The translations under genes were made by a program, and so were the position numbers. Shown here one piece after another: positions 27,231-36,207 of a stretch of 64,000 nt of DNA (the stretch's first letter is position 1; every line of letters starts with the position of its first letter). The DNA lies in assembly GCA_964621755.1 (NCBI GenBank), contig CAZUPI010000009.1, positions 1 through 64,000 of the forward strand. Direction: 5' to 3'. Under the pieces are notes generated by a model. That model was not told the origin of the DNA. It did no database searches and saw nothing but the letters and a program-made list of their open reading frames with translations. This stretch comes from UMGS1696 sp964621755. GTDB lineage: Bacteria > Bacillota > Clostridia > Oscillospirales > CAG-272.

Positions 27231-30113
27231 ATGAACGGTATTAAGAAGTTTATGAGTGCCTCTCTCGCAGCTATGATGGTAGCGGGGTGCGGTACGATGA
27301 CCTTTGCGAAGAACTATGACGACGTCGATGCTGACAATATCGCAAAGACCGAAATCTCTATTTTATCCGACATTGGAGTTATCAAGGGAACGACTGATAA
27401 TGAATTCTCACCAGACGACGATGTAACCCGTGAACAGATGGCGGCGCTCCTGTTCCGACTCATGCTCGGACGTGATGACGCAGGACGCGTAAATACCACA
27501 GACTTTACGGACCTTTACGAACCATATTATAACGGCGCAATTTCATGGGCAAACGCAGCTGGTTATATTATTGGTACTTCCAAAGTGACATTTGAACCGA
27601 AAGGCGGTATCACAAAACAGGATGCCATGACTATGCTTGTTCGTGCGCTCGGTCAGGACAACGACAAGATGAACGAAAACTATCCGTGGTCCTATATCAA
27701 TGCCGCAATTAAGCTCGGCCTTGACCGCGGTCTTGACAACGTTGCTTATGACGAAACCCTCACTCGTGCCGAAACCGCTGTTATCCTTTACAATGCTCTG
27801 ACCGCTGAATATCTCATCGGCAAGACTACTGCAAACGGCAATGTATATTATGAATCCACTTCTATTATTGAAGAAGTGTTCGGCTACAGCATGACCGAAG
27901 CGGTTCTCGTCTCCACAAACGACTACACCACAGATGGCGACACTGTAGTGAAGAACGGCTATGTAACACTTCGCTGCGTAGATGAGAACGACAAGTCCTT
28001 CTATATGACAGTTCCGTATGCAGAAATGAACCTCGATGGTGAAGCAAACGACCACCTTGGCGAAGCGTTCCGCGTAATCTACAGCAACGAATCCAATAAA
28101 TATTCGGTTCTTTCCGCAGTTCCGATGACCAATCCGCAGAACTTCGACAGTGTCAAGGTTGACGAAGACCGCGGTACAGTTGAAATCGGAGAAAACAAGT
28201 ACACACTCGTTGACGAATATTCCGATGAACTGTCCACAAACAACAACGAGCTTATCCTCTACGCATACGATGACGACGGAAAGCTCGAGCAGATTGAAAC
28301 ACTGGATGAACTCATGGACCTTCTCGGCTTCTACCGTATCACGCTCATGAACGATAACGGAAATGAAGTGGCAAAGCGCGGTCTCATTCGTGTGTTCGAA
28401 ATGGACATGCTGGAAATTGACAGCGACGGAAAGGTCAATATCGCTGACAATGCGAAGGAAGAGGACCTCAACATTATCAACGAAGCAAAAGCAGACGAAG
28501 GCGATTACGTTCTCTACTATTACAACGCAAAGACCGCAGAACTTCATATTGCAGAAGTTCTTGACACAGTAACTGGAACAGTAAAACGCATCACTTCCAG
28601 CACAGTCAGAATCGGCGACGACTCCTATGACCTTGGTAATAAGGTTGCAGGCATCACTGCTGAATCCATTCACGCAAAGCTTGAGCTCGGCACATCTGTG
28701 ACTGCAGTAATTCATAACGGCGCAGTAGTTGCTATCGCAGAAGGCGTTACCATATCTGATTCCAGCGAATATCTCGTAGCACTTTCCGACGCATACCGCG
28801 TATATGAAAACGGCAGCTTCCGCTATGTCCTGACCGCGTATATCAACGGTGAAGAAAAGAATGTATACGTTTCCGACGGCAGTGCAGAAGAAGGCAAAGT
28901 ATACAGATATACCAAATCTGCCGATGTATACAGAGTCATCGCTCCCGCAACTGAAGACGGTATTATTCTTTCCGGTAAGACGGAATTTATTCAGAGCAAC
29001 AACGGGCTTGATGAAATTGCCTATATCATCGGATCTGCAAGCAACACCACCATTGAACTCGGCGGCAGAAACTACTACAGCATCAGCCGCGGAGATGCAG
29101 ACAGCATTGCATCCGTAAAGGGTCTTGACAGCGTAAGCTTCGTATGCGATAAGAACACCGTAATCGTAGTGAACGATAACGGCACTATCATGCAGAGAAG
29201 CGGCGCATATACCTCTACCATTGAAGTAAACGACGGCGCATATGTTGTAGCAGTCTTTGATAACGAAGTTGGTTCTGTGGAAACTCTCCGTTACCTCTAT
29301 ATCAGCGACGGTGAACTCGGCAACTATGACCTTGACGCTGAATTTGTAAGAATTCTTGCGGCAAATGGACTTGTATACGAAGACGGCAAAGCATACGTTG
29401 AATATACAGTTTATAACTTCGCAACCGGCGAAATTGAGACCAAACTTTCCAAGTCAGACGCACTTGTTGTCGGCAATGACTACAGATGCGGTACAGATGA
29501 CACCATCACAACCGATAAGGCTGACATCGTGATGAACGGTTTTGTAACCGGTTACACTTCTGGCACTGTATCTATTGACGGTTCCGCATTTGTATTCGCA
29601 GCAGATATGAGTATCATTCGCATCACAAGCGACAACAAGATTGAAACAGTAAAGCTTGCTGACCTTTATATGAAGAATGTTGAATTTATCGCAGACCGCG
29701 GTCAGATTACCCTTATTATTGAGTCTGCTGCACCGGAATTTAAGACATCTGCAACCGAATCAAGAATCACTGTAACTCCGGACTTTGACCTTGTAAACTT
29801 CAAGGATAACACGCTGTCTCTCACAAGCATTTCCAATGATAACGAAAATGTCAACCTCGCAGGCGCTACAATCGGATTTGGTGAAGAAAACACCATCGAA
29901 GTAACTCTTCCTGAAGCAAACAAACTCGAAGAAGGCGAATACAAGCTCATCTTTAAGATAGGTACCAAGTCCTTCGACGTAACCTTCACAGTCGAAAAGG
30001 TCGAACAGCCCGAACAGCCCGAGCAGCCCGAACAGCCCGAGCAGCCCGAGCAGCCCGAACAGCCTGAACAGCCTGAACAGCCTGAGAATCCGGACAACAG
30101 CGACGAAAACTAA
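27231..30113 (+). CDS. S-layer-homology (SLH) surface protein
   Basis: A secreted, cell-wall-associated protein of 960 residues. The signal peptide MNGIKKFMSASLAAMMVAG is followed by a TFA-K cleavage site; VAGC could also be read as a lipobox. Three SLH repeats fill about residues 30-200 (for example GVIKGTTDNEFSPDDDVTRE and LTRAETAVILYNAL) and would bind secondary cell-wall polymer. Then come about 700 residues of beta-rich sequence I cannot assign, and a tail of nine EQP repeats. Start ATG 27231 has GGAGG upstream. The very regular codon choice, strong promoter and flanking terminators suggest an abundant, single-gene surface protein, possibly the S-layer itself. Confidence 0.85.
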   Translation: MNGIKKFMSASLAAMMVAGCGTMTFAKNYDDVDADNIAKTEISILSDIGVIKGTTDNEFSPDDDVTREQMAALLFRLMLGRDDAGRVNTTDFTDLYEPYYNGAISWANAAGYIIGTSKVTFEPKGGITKQDAMTMLVRALGQDNDKMNENYPWSYINAAIKLGLDRGLDNVAYDETLTRAETAVILYNALTAEYLIGKTTANGNVYYESTSIIEEVFGYSMTEAVLVSTNDYTTDGDTVVKNGYVTLRCVDENDKSFYMTVPYAEMNLDGEANDHLGEAFRVIYSNESNKYSVLSAVPMTNPQNFDSVKVDEDRGTVEIGENKYTLVDEYSDELSTNNNELILYAYDDDGKLEQIETLDELMDLLGFYRITLMNDNGNEVAKRGLIRVFEMDMLEIDSDGKVNIADNAKEEDLNIINEAKADEGDYVLYYYNAKTAELHIAEVLDTVTGTVKRITSSTVRIGDDSYDLGNKVAGITAESIHAKLELGTSVTAVIHNGAVVAIAEGVTISDSSEYLVALSDAYRVYENGSFRYVLTAYINGEEKNVYVSDGSAEEGKVYRYTKSADVYRVIAPATEDGIILSGKTEFIQSNNGLDEIAYIIGSASNTTIELGGRNYYSISRGDADSIASVKGLDSVSFVCDKNTVIVVNDNGTIMQRSGAYTSTIEVNDGAYVVAVFDNEVGSVETLRYLYISDGELGNYDLDAEFVRILAANGLVYEDGKAYVEYTVYNFATGEIETKLSKSDALVVGNDYRCGTDDTITTDKADIVMNGFVTGYTSGTVSIDGSAFVFAADMSIIRITSDNKIETVKLADLYMKNVEFIADRGQITLIIESAAPEFKTSATESRITVTPDFDLVNFKDNTLSLTSISNDNENVNLAGATIGFGEENTIEVTLPEANKLEEGEYKLIFKIGTKSFDVTFTVEKVEQPEQPEQPEQPEQPEQPEQPEQPEQPENPDNSDEN
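30003..30083 (+). repeat. nine tandem 9-bp repeats coding Glu-Gln-Pro
   Basis: GAA/GAG-CAG-CCC/CCT is repeated nine times in frame near the C-terminus of the SLH protein. It is a likely extended spacer and a slippage-prone site. Confidence 0.95.
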
Positions 30114-30148
30114 TCCGACGAGAATCTAAAATCATTTTCATCTAATTG

Positions 30149-30183
30149 AAAAAGCTCATTCCATAAACGGAATGAGCTTTTTT
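30149..30183 (+). terminator. intrinsic terminator of the SLH gene
   Basis: A 14-bp stem built from AAGCTCATTCC and GGAATGAGCTT with A-rich and T-rich sides, loop ATAAAC, T-run at the 3' end. Confidence 0.9.
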
Positions 30184-30184
30184 G

Positions 30185-30212
30185 TTGATTTTTTTAAAAT
30201 TTATGATATAAT
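30185..30212 (+). promoter_or_regulatory. sigma-A type promoter
   Basis: -35 TTGATT (30185-30190) and -10 TATAAT (30207-30212) with 16-bp spacing, ahead of the PHP gene at 30250. Confidence 0.7.
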
Positions 30213-30249
30213 AGATATAATAAAGCTATTAAAATCCAAGGAGATACAC

Positions 30250-31023
30250 ATGACAGACGTGCATGTTCACATGGAGCGAGGACCGTATACCATCGAATGG
30301 ATAGCCGAATTTGTCGCTTATGCTAAATCGAACGGAATCAATGAACTGCACCTTCTCGACCACTCATATCTGTTCCGCGAATTTTTGCCGATGTATAATG
30401 GAGTCCGCCAAAAATCCGATTATATAGACAAATGGTTGAGGCGCAAAGCCGGCGTTCATGTGCTCGATGAATATTTTCGTCTAATCGAAGCCGCCCGAGC
30501 GTGTGACTTTGGGCTCAAAATCAAGTTTGGTATAGAAATTTGCTATCTTCCGGACCACATCCGCCATGTTGAACAGCTTATCAAAGATACGCCGCTTGAT
30601 TTTATCGTAGGCAGCGTTCATTTTATCGACAATTTTGCCTTTGACCATAAACCTGAGCATTGGAACGGCCTGGACGTTGACCACTTGTACCGCAGATTTT
30701 TCGAAATTTCTGTGGACCTTGCCGAAACCGGCATCTTTAACGGACTTGCCCATCCGGACTCAGTCAAGCTATTCGGACATACGCCTTCCTTTGCACTTGA
30801 TACGTATTATGACAGTCTTGCTTTCGCGCTTGCCAAATCGAATATGTATGCCGAGCAGAACAGAGGAATATCCCGACGCACAAATGCACCCAGTGGGATG
30901 AACCATGCACTCTATACTGCTATGAAACGTTATAACGTTCGAATTCAAACTGCATCCGACGCTCATATACCTGAAGATGTCGGCGCGGGAATAAAATATT
31001 TTTATGATAATAATCTAATCTGA
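30250..31023 (+). CDS. PHP-domain phosphatase, HisJ-like
   Basis: A 257-residue PHP phosphoesterase similar to histidinol-phosphatase HisJ. Metal ligands are seen in MTDVHVHMERGPY, LLDHS, GSVHFID and SDAH. HisJ-type enzymes dephosphorylate histidinol phosphate, but no his genes are nearby. Its neighbour is a sugar-degradation locus, so another phosphate ester is possible. ATG 30250 is chosen for AAGGAG six bases upstream; the frame extends further 5' into the promoter. It is followed after 12 bp by the broken rhamnosidase. Confidence 0.78.
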   Translation: MTDVHVHMERGPYTIEWIAEFVAYAKSNGINELHLLDHSYLFREFLPMYNGVRQKSDYIDKWLRRKAGVHVLDEYFRLIEAARACDFGLKIKFGIEICYLPDHIRHVEQLIKDTPLDFIVGSVHFIDNFAFDHKPEHWNGLDVDHLYRRFFEISVDLAETGIFNGLAHPDSVKLFGHTPSFALDTYYDSLAFALAKSNMYAEQNRGISRRTNAPSGMNHALYTAMKRYNVRIQTASDAHIPEDVGAGIKYFYDNNLI

Positions 31024-31035
31024 AAGGGAAGAATC

Positions 31036-32332
31036 ATGATTCAAGTAACAGCCATGTACCTGGACGGTGCTAAAATCGGAGAAGGAGTCCGTAAATGCAC
31101 CACAGATACTGACACTCCTGTGTTTTCGTGGGCAGTGAAGTCTGATAAACGGAATGACTGCCAGAAATCCTGCCGTGTTACCGTATTTGATGATAAGCGC
31201 CTTTACTGGGATAGCGGCATCGTCAAAAAATCCGAACAATCCCTAAAGTACGCCGGCGAAAAACTCCCACATGGCACAAGAATTGATGTCAGCGTGACCG
31301 TCACCGGATTCGCTGGAGAAGAATCCCCGGAATACATAACCTCATTTGTCGACGGCGTTCTTGACGAATCGGAAATTCACGGCAAATGGATAACCTCCGC
31401 TGAGCCAAACAATACCCGTGCCATCTATTTCCGGCGTGATTTTGACTTATCGTCCGATGTTGCATCTGCATGTCTGTATACCGCCGGATACGGTTATCAC
31501 ATATTACGGTGACTGGGCGGCACCAGCCTATGCATGCATTGGGGACGACGGCGCGGTCAGTTCCGAGACCGAAGGTATTCTCATGTCGACCGGATACTCT
31601 TACTTCAATTGCAAAACACTTGCCAAAATGGCGCGAGCACTCGGAAGGACAGACGATGCTTTCAAATATATCGACCTCGCCATCAACGTTGGCAAAGCCT
31701 TCCTTGCAAAGTGGTGGCATCCGGAGACCGCCACTGTCGGAAACGGCTCGCAGGCATCACAGGCGTTTGCGCTTTGGCTCGGTTTGATTCCCTGTGAATA
31801 CGAACAAAAAGTTGCCGATGTGATGTGCCGCGACCTGCGAGAGGGCAATTATCGCTTTACCACGGGCAACCTTTGCACGAGATATCTGTTCGATATGCTG
31901 GCAAAATTCGGCTATATTGATGACGCATGGAGGCTGATGACGAATGAAACTTACCCATCCTTCGGGTATATGATTCAGCACGAGGCAACGACAATTTGGG
32001 AGTGCTTCGAGTTCAAAAAGAATCCGGGTATGAATTCGCATAACCATCCGATGTACGGCGCGGCAGGATATTTCTTCTACGCCTATATCGCTGGAATTAT
32101 TCCGACTGCGCCTGCCTATGCCAAGGTGCGCATCAAACCGTATTTCCCGACACATCTGGAATCTGCCCATGCAGTTGTTGATACGGTCAAAGGCGATATT
32201 TCCGCTCGCTGGTCCAAACGGTACGGCAAGACTCGTCTGTTTGTGGATATTCCGTTTGGCGTAACTGCAGAAGTAAACTTTGGCGGCAAAGTAACGGCGG
32301 TGGGTTCAGGGTATCACATTTTTGAACAATAA
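31036..32332 (+). pseudogene. GH78-type alpha-L-rhamnosidase with large internal deletion
   Basis: Family members remove rhamnose from plant or microbial glycans and are usually 850-1000 residues. Here the N-terminal fibronectin-like and accessory part (LDGAKIGEGV, IYFRRDFDL, LYTAGYGYH) runs to about 31500. It then jumps, out of frame, to YYGDWAAPAYACIGDD, deep in the (alpha/alpha)6 barrel. The rest is intact to a normal C-terminus at 32332. Roughly 350-400 codons, including the first half of the catalytic barrel and its acidic residues, are missing. The first frame stops at 31512. Loss of function is near certain if the assembly is right. Confidence 0.8.
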
Positions 32333-32378
32333 AAAATCAAAAACACCTCCATTATAAATCCTGCCTAACAAGGTTTAG

Positions 32379-32413
32379 AACGGGGGAACCTTTCTTTAAA
32401 AGGTTCCCCCGTT
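32379..32413. terminator. bidirectional terminator hairpin
   Basis: AACGGGGGAACCTTT (32379-32393) pairs with AAAGGTTCCCCCGTT (32399-32413), a 15-bp stem between two convergent broken genes. It belongs in style to the scattered G/T-rich hairpins. Confidence 0.8.
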
Positions 32414-32437
32414 TGCATCCTCAACAATAAGGACATA

Positions 32438-33453
32438 TTAAAAATTTGTACGGGCGATAATGTTGTCCTGCAAATCGCGCGAAAGATGCACAAAATAGTC
32501 GCTGTATCCGCCGACACGTACGATAAGATATTCGGCGTCTGATACCGATATTTTGCAGCAAGGTCAAGTACCGCCAAAGATACTTCATTTGTCTTATCAT
32601 TCCAGTTTTCATCCGAACCGCAGATACACAGATTCCATGTACGAGTGTCGTGGAATGCCTGCCAGAGCCGTTCCAACTGAAGAAAGGCTTCCTCCGGGTC
32701 GTCCATACGCCAGAAGTCAAGAAAGAACTGGTCAAGCCGTCCAGGGGAATCGATTCCATCGAACGTAAATACCATCCAGAAGAACAGCACAGCGGAGCGC
32801 ATATTATAGGCCGGCTTTCGCGGAATCACCGTATAAGCCTCCGACATCTTGAAATATTCCGCACGTGCTATGGCATCTTCGGTCTTACCCGCCATTTCAA
32901 GGGATAACACGTGAAGTCTGTCGCCGAGAATGTCGAGTGCATCCATGAAAATTTCGCAGCCTTCGTAAAAATCCGCTTTATCGGGATTTTTTTTACGGCA
33001 CTCCGCAATTTTGTTCCGAAGTCCTGTTGTGCCCAGATGAAGGAGAAGGTCATAGTCCGGATTGGAGTGTCCGGCCCAGCCGCCACCCCAGCAAGCACCT
33101 GTTGAGGTAAGTTCTTGCTCATATTTATCTTGATGGCGGTCAATCTGATAATGTGTATCAAATTCGCACACATATTCCAATATCTTCTGAAGAGTATCTG
33201 CAAATTCCGGATACTTTTTTTGATTATCGCGGAACCCGTTTTCGTTCACAGAAATCCCGCTGCCGAACGTGTAATACATAGAGGATGTGGCACAACTCGC
33301 CGAAGTATATCCGATAAATTGCCGCTCATCAATTCGCAGGTCACAATATTTCGCAGTTTCGCGAGATGCCATAGCCATACGAATATTCAGAGGGCGCTTG
33401 CGATTTTCATAAAACGCTGCACCATAAGGCTCGATCATCTTCAATTGGTTCAT
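32438..33453 (-). pseudogene. glycyl radical enzyme (PFL-like) with internal deletion
   Basis: The N-terminal 300 residues are a normal pyruvate-formate-lyase-like glycyl radical enzyme (WGGGWAGHSNPDYDLLL, GIDSPGRLDQFFLDF, NLCICGSDENWNDKTNEVS, KYRYQTPN). At 32528-32533 the sequence jumps, out of frame, to the extreme C-terminus: VRVGGYSDYFVHLSRDLQDN ending at 32438. That tail holds the radical glycine. About 400 codons with the catalytic cysteine are gone. GAATAT at the join could be shared by both ends. Read without correction the frame runs on to 32365. Start ATG 33453 has GGAGG. No activating enzyme is nearby. Confidence 0.82.
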
Positions 33454-33559
33454 AAGTACCTCCTCAAAGGTCATACTTTATTTTCTACATTGTACCAAAA
33501 ATATTTGTAACAGTCAATAACAAAATGTGATGAGGTCGACTTTTGAAAAACACCATTTA

Positions 33560-34423
33560 TTATAGGTCCGGTTTCTCATATTTTGGGGACTGGGAGGGGG
33601 CAGAGCAGCGGCGGAATTCGGTAGGTGACATCCCGGTAATGCGGCGGAAAACATCCCCAAAGTAACTTGGAGTGGAGAAACCACACCGCTGAGATATCGC
33701 GGAAATGGATTCGTCTGTTGTTCCGAGATATTCTGTTGCTTTTCGAATTCGGAAATCTTGGAGATATGTTGAAAATTTTACGCCAAGCGTCTTACTGAAA
33801 AGAGAGGACAGGTATGTCGGCGACAAGAGTACCGACTCAGCAGCATCCGCTAATGTGATGCTGTTTTGATAGTTATTGTCGATATATTCCAGTACTTTTG
33901 CTAATATCGGACCGTGGCTCTCGTACTGATTTTCTGCCGATTTGGCGTATTTGTTGACTTTTATCAGAAATTCATACAGATAACACTGCATGAGCGAATA
34001 ATTCAGTGGGTTCTCCATATCCCGGTCATCCATTGCCGAAATTCGATTGATTAAGTTGGTGAAATACACACGTTCACTAGCCGGTATAGTGAACTTTCGT
34101 CGTTTTAGACCGTCTATGAGTGAAAATTGTTCCACCATGTCCCCAAAACGCGAGAAAAAGTTCTCACTGAAATAAAAAATCAACCGACTCTGTGGCTTGT
34201 TTTCCTTTGATAAAGAACGGTGGATGTCTCCCGGCAAAAGAATAATCAATTCATATGGGTTGATTGTATACATATGGTCGTCGACGATATATAGCTTCTG
34301 CCCGGAGAGCATGTAATACATCTCGTACACATTGTGATAGTGAAAATAAGGCATAGAAGTGCCATGAGAAATCTCCATGTTATTAATCATGAAGTCTTTA
34401 TGAATTTCATAGTAGTATGGCAT
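33560..34423 (-). CDS. AraC-family transcriptional regulator
   Basis: A 287-residue regulator. An N-terminal cupin-like sensor (about 1-150, FHYHNVYEMYYMLSG) is followed by two C-terminal helix-turn-helix motifs (ITLADAAESVLLSPTYLSSL and ISQRCGFSTPSYFGDVFRR). It probably senses a sugar and activates the neighbouring carbohydrate genes. It lies between the broken glycyl radical enzyme and, divergently, the sugar-binding lipoprotein. An AGGGGGGAG stretch lies about 11 bases before ATG 34423. Confidence 0.9.
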   Translation of the reverse strand: MPYYYEIHKDFMINNMEISHGTSMPYFHYHNVYEMYYMLSGQKLYIVDDHMYTINPYELIILLPGDIHRSLSKENKPQSRLIFYFSENFFSRFGDMVEQFSLIDGLKRRKFTIPASERVYFTNLINRISAMDDRDMENPLNYSLMQCYLYEFLIKVNKYAKSAENQYESHGPILAKVLEYIDNNYQNSITLADAAESVLLSPTYLSSLFSKTLGVKFSTYLQDFRIRKATEYLGTTDESISAISQRCGFSTPSYFGDVFRRITGMSPTEFRRCSAPSQSPKYEKPDL

Positions 34424-34599
34424 TGGGTAGCCAACTCCCCCCTTTCGTCGAGCTCACGTAATATTAAAATATCGAGAATATATAGATTAAATCGTAAAAA
34501 TTCAGTAGAAAATCTATCATTAATTATAATATAATTAAGTCATAATTGCAAGGAAAAATATTGCAAGAAAAAATAAGATTTTTTAAAGGAGGCTATAAA
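34424..34599. other. divergent intergenic control region
   Basis: 176 bp of A/T-rich sequence between the AraC gene and the binding-protein gene. A TATAAT box at 34525-34530 suits the rightward gene but has no good -35, fitting an activator-dependent promoter. Confidence 0.45.
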
Positions 34600-36087
34600 A
34601 TGAAAAAACGCTTTTCTGCGTTGTTCATTCTTTTTGCGATGCTGTTGTCCATGGCTGCTTGCTCGTCGGACAATAATAACAGTAATCCGGCAAACGACAG
34701 TGGGGCGGCTGCTACGGTACAGGGAGAGGCAGCATCTGATGAAGATGTGGAAACCGAAGCGCCGGAACTTGAAGAGGTGCTTGAACTGCCAGATGGTTTG
34801 ACTTACGACGGATACGAATTTCGGTTTCTTTCTCGTACAGGATCCAAGGTGAACGAAATCTGGGCAGAGGAGTTGACCGGAAACGTACTAAATGATGCAG
34901 TTTATACCCGTAATATTAAAATTGAGGAAATGTTTGACATCTCGCTGAAAATAATAGAAAGCAGCTCGGACGACTACGAGACTGACGCGATTCCAGTGAT
35001 ACAAGCCGGTGACGATGCTTATGATGTGATTCTTCCACACGCCCGCGCTTCGTTCGTATATGCCCAGCGCAATCTCTGCTTTAACTGGTTTGACATTGAG
35101 AACATTGATTTGGACAAGAGCTGGTGGAGTGCGGACGCACGAGAAAATTTTGCGATTAATGGCAAGCTCTATTCTATGACCGGAGATATTTCTTACGCGA
35201 CCCTTGGTGCAACCACGGGAATGTTGTTCAATAAGGATCTGTTCGATGATTTCCAGATAGAATATCCTTATGCGGCCGCGGCGAACGGGACTTGGACATT
35301 CGATATGTTTGATACCATAGCTCGAACTATCAGCATCGATGTTAACGGAGATGGAAAGTATGTTCAGGGAGACGACCTGTTTGGCTATGGTACAAACCAT
35401 TGGCTTGGTCCGATTGAAGCGTTGTACATCACTGGGGAACGTGTCATTACCATGACAGACGGTGTGCCGTCATTGACCGTTTATAGTGAAAAGACTGTCG
35501 ATGTATATGATAAGTTCATGTCGCTTCTCACATCGAATGCAGGTTGGAATCAGCTTGGCGGCGATGCACACCAGCGGGCGTTCTGTGAGGGTCTGCTCGC
35601 CTTTGTGGACTGTGAAATCTCACACCTGTCAAACGACTATTTCCGTGATGCGGAAATCAATTTCGGTTTGATTCCGTGGCCTAAGTATGACGAAACTATT
35701 GGACGCTACTACTCCTTTGTAGGCGCAGGCAGCACACTTTGGAGTATTCCAATCACCAATCCTGATACTTCCCGCACCGGTGCAATTCTCGAAGCAATGG
35801 CATACTATGGTCAAAAGGAAATCATTCCTGCATACTATGATGTGACACTCCAGAATAAGTATCTCCGCGATGAAAATTCTGTCGAAATGCTGGACTACAT
35901 TATGGTTGGACGTACCTTCGACCTTGGCTACTTCAACAACAGCCAGTTTGGCGGCGCTCTTGCGAATGTCGGCTATGATTTGGTTCACGACACGACACTT
36001 TCTCTAACCGATCTTTATGAAAGAAACAAAAAGTCCGTTGAGAACTTGATTGAAAATTCTTATCAGACGTATCTCGGAGACGAATGA
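34600..36087 (+). CDS. extracellular solute-binding lipoprotein (sugar ABC type)
   Basis: A 495-residue lipoprotein. The lipobox SMAACSS lies near residue 20 after a clean signal peptide, followed by an acidic linker and a periplasmic-binding-type domain like those of carbohydrate ABC importers (TGDISYATLG, GMLFNKDLFDDF, TWTFDMFDTIA). It should deliver a sugar to a membrane permease. No permease or ATPase gene is adjacent, so it is an orphan here. GGAGG precedes ATG 34600. A strong terminator follows. Confidence 0.85.
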   Translation: MKKRFSALFILFAMLLSMAACSSDNNNSNPANDSGAAATVQGEAASDEDVETEAPELEEVLELPDGLTYDGYEFRFLSRTGSKVNEIWAEELTGNVLNDAVYTRNIKIEEMFDISLKIIESSSDDYETDAIPVIQAGDDAYDVILPHARASFVYAQRNLCFNWFDIENIDLDKSWWSADARENFAINGKLYSMTGDISYATLGATTGMLFNKDLFDDFQIEYPYAAAANGTWTFDMFDTIARTISIDVNGDGKYVQGDDLFGYGTNHWLGPIEALYITGERVITMTDGVPSLTVYSEKTVDVYDKFMSLLTSNAGWNQLGGDAHQRAFCEGLLAFVDCEISHLSNDYFRDAEINFGLIPWPKYDETIGRYYSFVGAGSTLWSIPITNPDTSRTGAILEAMAYYGQKEIIPAYYDVTLQNKYLRDENSVEMLDYIMVGRTFDLGYFNNSQFGGALANVGYDLVHDTTLSLTDLYERNKKSVENLIENSYQTYLGDE

Positions 36088-36100
36088 ACTGCTTAACCCC

Positions 36101-36153
36101 AAAATAAGTGTGAGGTATTCCTATATTTTGTAGGAATACCTCACATTTATTTT
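36101..36153. terminator. bidirectional terminator
   Basis: A 23-bp stem: 36101-36123 pairs with 36131-36153, one wobble, 7-base loop, with A-run and T-run ends. It lies between convergent genes. Confidence 0.9.
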
Positions 36154-36207
36154 TATGCGATGAATTCAAATTTCTCTCGTGAGTATCGAAGACTCAAAGA
36201 CAAATCC

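Noticed and set aside
27543..28715. A 390-codon open frame on the minus strand inside the SLH gene
   Set aside because: Antisense to a confident gene with strongly biased codons, cysteine-rich low-complexity product, no ribosome binding site support.
30003..30083. Direct repeats that might suggest a CRISPR array or minisatellite
   Set aside because: The 9-bp units have no spacers, stay in frame and encode a Glu-Gln-Pro spacer at the end of a surface protein.
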